Source of the DNA: Roseivirga thermotolerans
Lineage (GTDB): Bacteria; Bacteroidota; Bacteroidia; Cytophagales; Cyclobacteriaceae
Length of the DNA: 64,000 nucleotides
NCBI RefSeq assembly: GCF_014653175.1
Contig: NZ_BNAG01000002.1
Span: forward strand, 372,001-436,000
Direction: 5' to 3'
A model generated the notes under the pieces. It searched no databases, had not been told where the DNA came from, and saw only the letters and a list, made by a program, of their open reading frames with translations. Position 1 is the first letter of the stretch; every line of letters begins with the position of its first letter. Below, one piece after another: positions 62,336-64,000 of this stretch. Both the position numbers and the translations under genes were made by a program.

Positions 62336-62920
62336 ATGATGTTTCCACTATCCATTAGCAAAGACGAGGTGATGCAGTTTCCCTTACGACACTATGAGGG
62401 GAAAATTGTGGTAGCCGCTACAGAAGAACAGATTGAAGAAGCCATGCGGGAAATTAACCAACATGGGGTAGTGGGGTTTGATACAGAGGCCAAACCTACT
62501 TTTAAAAAGGGGCAAGTAAGAAATATTGGTCTTATTCAGGTGGCTACAGAGCAAAAGGTATATCTGCTTAGAACTCATCAATTGGGTATAATGGATAGTG
62601 TGCACCATTTTCTGGAAAATGATGAAATACTCAAGGTAGGCATAGGACTAAAAGATGATTATAACTTGCTGGATCGTTTGCGGCCTTTTGAGCCAGCCGG
62701 TTTTTTAGACCTCAACGATACATTCGAAGAGTTGGGGGCCGAAAATATAGGAGCCAGAAACCTGGCTGCAATGATTTTGGAAATTAGAATATCAAAATCG
62801 GCTCAAACCTCTAACTGGGAGGTAGACCAGCTCACTAAAAAGCAACTTCTGTATGCTGCCACCGATGCCTGGATATGCCTTGAAATATATAAGAAGCTCG
62901 ATGGTTGGGGCTATCTTTAA
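62336..62920 (+). CDS. 3'-5' exonuclease (DEDDy type)
   Basis: 194 residues. The exonuclease motifs are visible: Exo I in VVGFDTEAKPTF (D..E), Exo II in VGIGLKDDYNLLDRL and Exo III in LLYAATDAWICLEIY (Y..D). RNase D and WRN-like domains of this size act on RNA or DNA ends. It starts 12 bases after nhaC and its end is two bases from the convergent DinB-like gene. Confidence 0.92.
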   Translation: MMFPLSISKDEVMQFPLRHYEGKIVVAATEEQIEEAMREINQHGVVGFDTEAKPTFKKGQVRNIGLIQVATEQKVYLLRTHQLGIMDSVHHFLENDEILKVGIGLKDDYNLLDRLRPFEPAGFLDLNDTFEELGAENIGARNLAAMILEIRISKSAQTSNWEVDQLTKKQLLYAATDAWICLEIYKKLDGWGYL

Positions 62921-62921
62921 A

Positions 62922-63452
62922 CTACCAACGGCCGGCATAGGCTAAAGACTCTCCCGTGATGCTCTGCAAACAAGCTCTTTTCAGTTGAATAATTTGTCTG
63001 AGGTGCATGTAGTCATGTGCCACCCAGTTCGCCAGTATGTTTCGGGCTGTCATTTGACCATACTCAGGATGAACAAGGTGTGCCTCCCAGTCTGTTGGTA
63101 CTAATTTCCTGAGCCACTCTTCCGATTGCTCTCTCTCCTTTGCCCATTCATTTAATTTTTGGGTGAAATGTTGAGTGGCGTAGCTTTTTTCAGTAACCCA
63201 GGCCTCCGGATCGATTGGTAGAAAAGGAAACTGATTAGGGGCTAAAGCTACCTGCATCCTGTACTTAAAATCATGTTTTTCCTCATCGGCCAAATGGCAA
63301 ATAATTTCCAGCAGGTTCCAACGGCCGGGTTCCGGCTTCCAGCTGATTATGTGGGGCGGAGTTTTTTCAAGCAGGCTTAAAAAGACTTCCTTATTATCAG
63401 CGAGCTGGTTGATTAGCCAGTCGGTTTGTATGTTTTTTTCAGCTTCGTGCAT
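62922..63452 (-). CDS. DinB-family protein (DinB_2)
   Basis: 176 residues with a DinB-like four-helix bundle: SWKPEPGRWNLLEIICHLAD has the first metal His, and NWVAHDYMHLRQIIQLKR the two others. Such proteins bind metal and often use bacillithiol or similar cofactors in transferase-type reactions. The exact role is unknown. It is divergent from the DUF4097 gene. Confidence 0.85.
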   Translation of the reverse strand: MHEAEKNIQTDWLINQLADNKEVFLSLLEKTPPHIISWKPEPGRWNLLEIICHLADEEKHDFKYRMQVALAPNQFPFLPIDPEAWVTEKSYATQHFTQKLNEWAKEREQSEEWLRKLVPTDWEAHLVHPEYGQMTARNILANWVAHDYMHLRQIIQLKRACLQSITGESLAYAGRW

Positions 63453-63496
63453 CCTTTTTGTTCAAAGTATGTCATTCCACCAAAACCTACAACAAA

Positions 63497-64000
63497 ATGC
63501 AACAACTCAAATCGATCCTTACCCTTCTTGCCCTGACTTTTACCATTACTTTCACTCAGGCTCAGGAGCGAATAGAAAAGACTTTTACAGGTATTAAATC
63601 CATTCGGCTGACAACAGCTTCCGGTAATGGCACCATTAAAAAAGGCAGCGGAAATCAGGTGAAAGTGACTGTGGAATATACTTATGATAAAGAGGACTAT
63701 GAACCGGAATTTGAACAGAATGGCGACCGCCTGACTATTAAGGAAGAATTTAGGAGAAGCCGTTGGACTCGCGGTTACTCTGAATGGACGCTTGAGATTC
63801 CGGATGGTCTTGAGCTTGATTTTAAGACAGGGTCTGGAAATATTGAAGTAAACGGGCTGACTGTGGAGCTTCGTACAAATACGGGGTCCGGAAATATTCG
63901 ATTGGATGATGTGCGAGGCGATGTTCATGCCAACACCGGTTCGGGAAATATTTCGCTAAGAGCCGTTGATGGTGCTATGGACGTGAATACAGGTTCAGGC
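63497..64000 (+). CDS. DUF4097-type secreted protein, cut by window edge
   Basis: An open frame from ATG 63497 with a signal peptide (MQQLKSILTLLALTFTITFT, cleavage after QAQ), followed by a beta-helix-like repeat with the unit TGSGNI recurring about every 20 residues (GSGNIEVNGL, GSGNIRLDDV, GSGNISLRAV). This is the DUF4097/adhesin-like pattern of putative envelope proteins. At least 168 residues lie in the window; the C-terminus is missing. Confidence 0.82.
   Translation, partial: MQQLKSILTLLALTFTITFTQAQERIEKTFTGIKSIRLTTASGNGTIKKGSGNQVKVTVEYTYDKEDYEPEFEQNGDRLTIKEEFRRSRWTRGYSEWTLEIPDGLELDFKTGSGNIEVNGLTVELRTNTGSGNIRLDDVRGDVHANTGSGNISLRAVDGAMDVNTGSG

Noticed and set aside
1-64000. CRISPR array, prophage, transposase gene or rRNA operon
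   Set aside because: No regularly spaced direct repeats, no phage structural genes, no full insertion sequence and no rRNA-like sequence were seen.

Overview
The window looks like a piece of a Bacteroidota chromosome, most probably Cytophagales. Evidence: promoters of the Bacteroidota type (TTG, about 20 bases, TAnnTTTG) sit upstream of several genes. There is a secreted protein with a type IX secretion sorting domain, a DUF6090 protein, GSCFA, DUF2911 and TIGR03643 family proteins, and a DnaG whose zinc-ribbon cysteines are replaced as is usual in that phylum. The GC content is moderate, most genes are ordinary housekeeping or envelope genes, and no prophage, transposase or CRISPR array was seen. 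The window is cut at both ends: a DUF6090 gene at the left edge and a DUF4097 gene at the right edge are incomplete.

Region 1 (1-9.3 kb): after a lipoprotein/DUF6090 pair comes a sulfur cluster. It contains a SulP anion transporter, a CstB-like persulfide dioxygenase-rhodanese, two half-size YeeE/YedE sulfur transporters, an outer-membrane barrel and a TsdA-like diheme thiosulfate dehydrogenase. The SulP and CstB-like genes carry the same perfect palindrome, GTAACTTTAGTTAC, exactly 36 bases ahead of their -7 boxes. This suggests one shared activator, probably of the Crp/Fnr class. A degenerate receiver protein closes the region.

Region 2 (9.3-15.0 kb) is the most unusual part. A candidate structured small RNA (about 9.47-9.64 kb) and a TIGR03643 gene lie at its left. 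The rest, all on the minus strand, runs right to left: a strong promoter, a 31-codon ORF, a terminator, a 45-codon ORF, a second terminator, tRNA-Cys, tRNA-Ile(UAU), a broken tRNA half carrying repeats, a tRNA-Tyr-like element, three more degenerate tRNA-like elements, a long structured leader, an SPFH/slipin protein with three internal repeats, a TPR protein, the RNA ligase RtcB, and finally tRNA-Leu with a terminator. RtcB seals broken RNA, so a ligase locus packed with intact and damaged tRNA-like sequences is a candidate RNA-repair or tRNA-damage-sensing system.

Region 3 (15-34 kb): mixed housekeeping genes. They include a TraB/GumN protein, a serine hydrolase, an ECF sigma factor with a DUF6768 membrane partner, a HAD phosphatase, a rhodanese, a T9SS cargo protein with a PASTA protein, the Fe-S pair Mrp/Nfu, DnaG, RibBA with a degenerate GTP cyclohydrolase II half, SurE, YidD and a PAS histidine kinase. 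Two MITE-like inverted-repeat elements lie here.

Region 4 (34-47.8 kb): a large BNR-repeat secreted protein, dCTP deaminase, folE-cysS, a cation:proton antiporter, PriA, a DUF255 thioredoxin-fold protein and a GSCFA protein.

Region 5 (47.8-57 kb): an alpha-glucan cluster with a CBM48 protein, a GH57/DUF3536 enzyme, GlgB, maltokinase and GlgE. This is the GlgE pathway without its usual TreS in the window. Region 6 (57-64 kb) holds a hypothetical protein, DUF2911, DUF4442, a FAD oxidoreductase, NhaC, a 3'-5' exonuclease, a DinB-like protein and the start of a DUF4097 protein.
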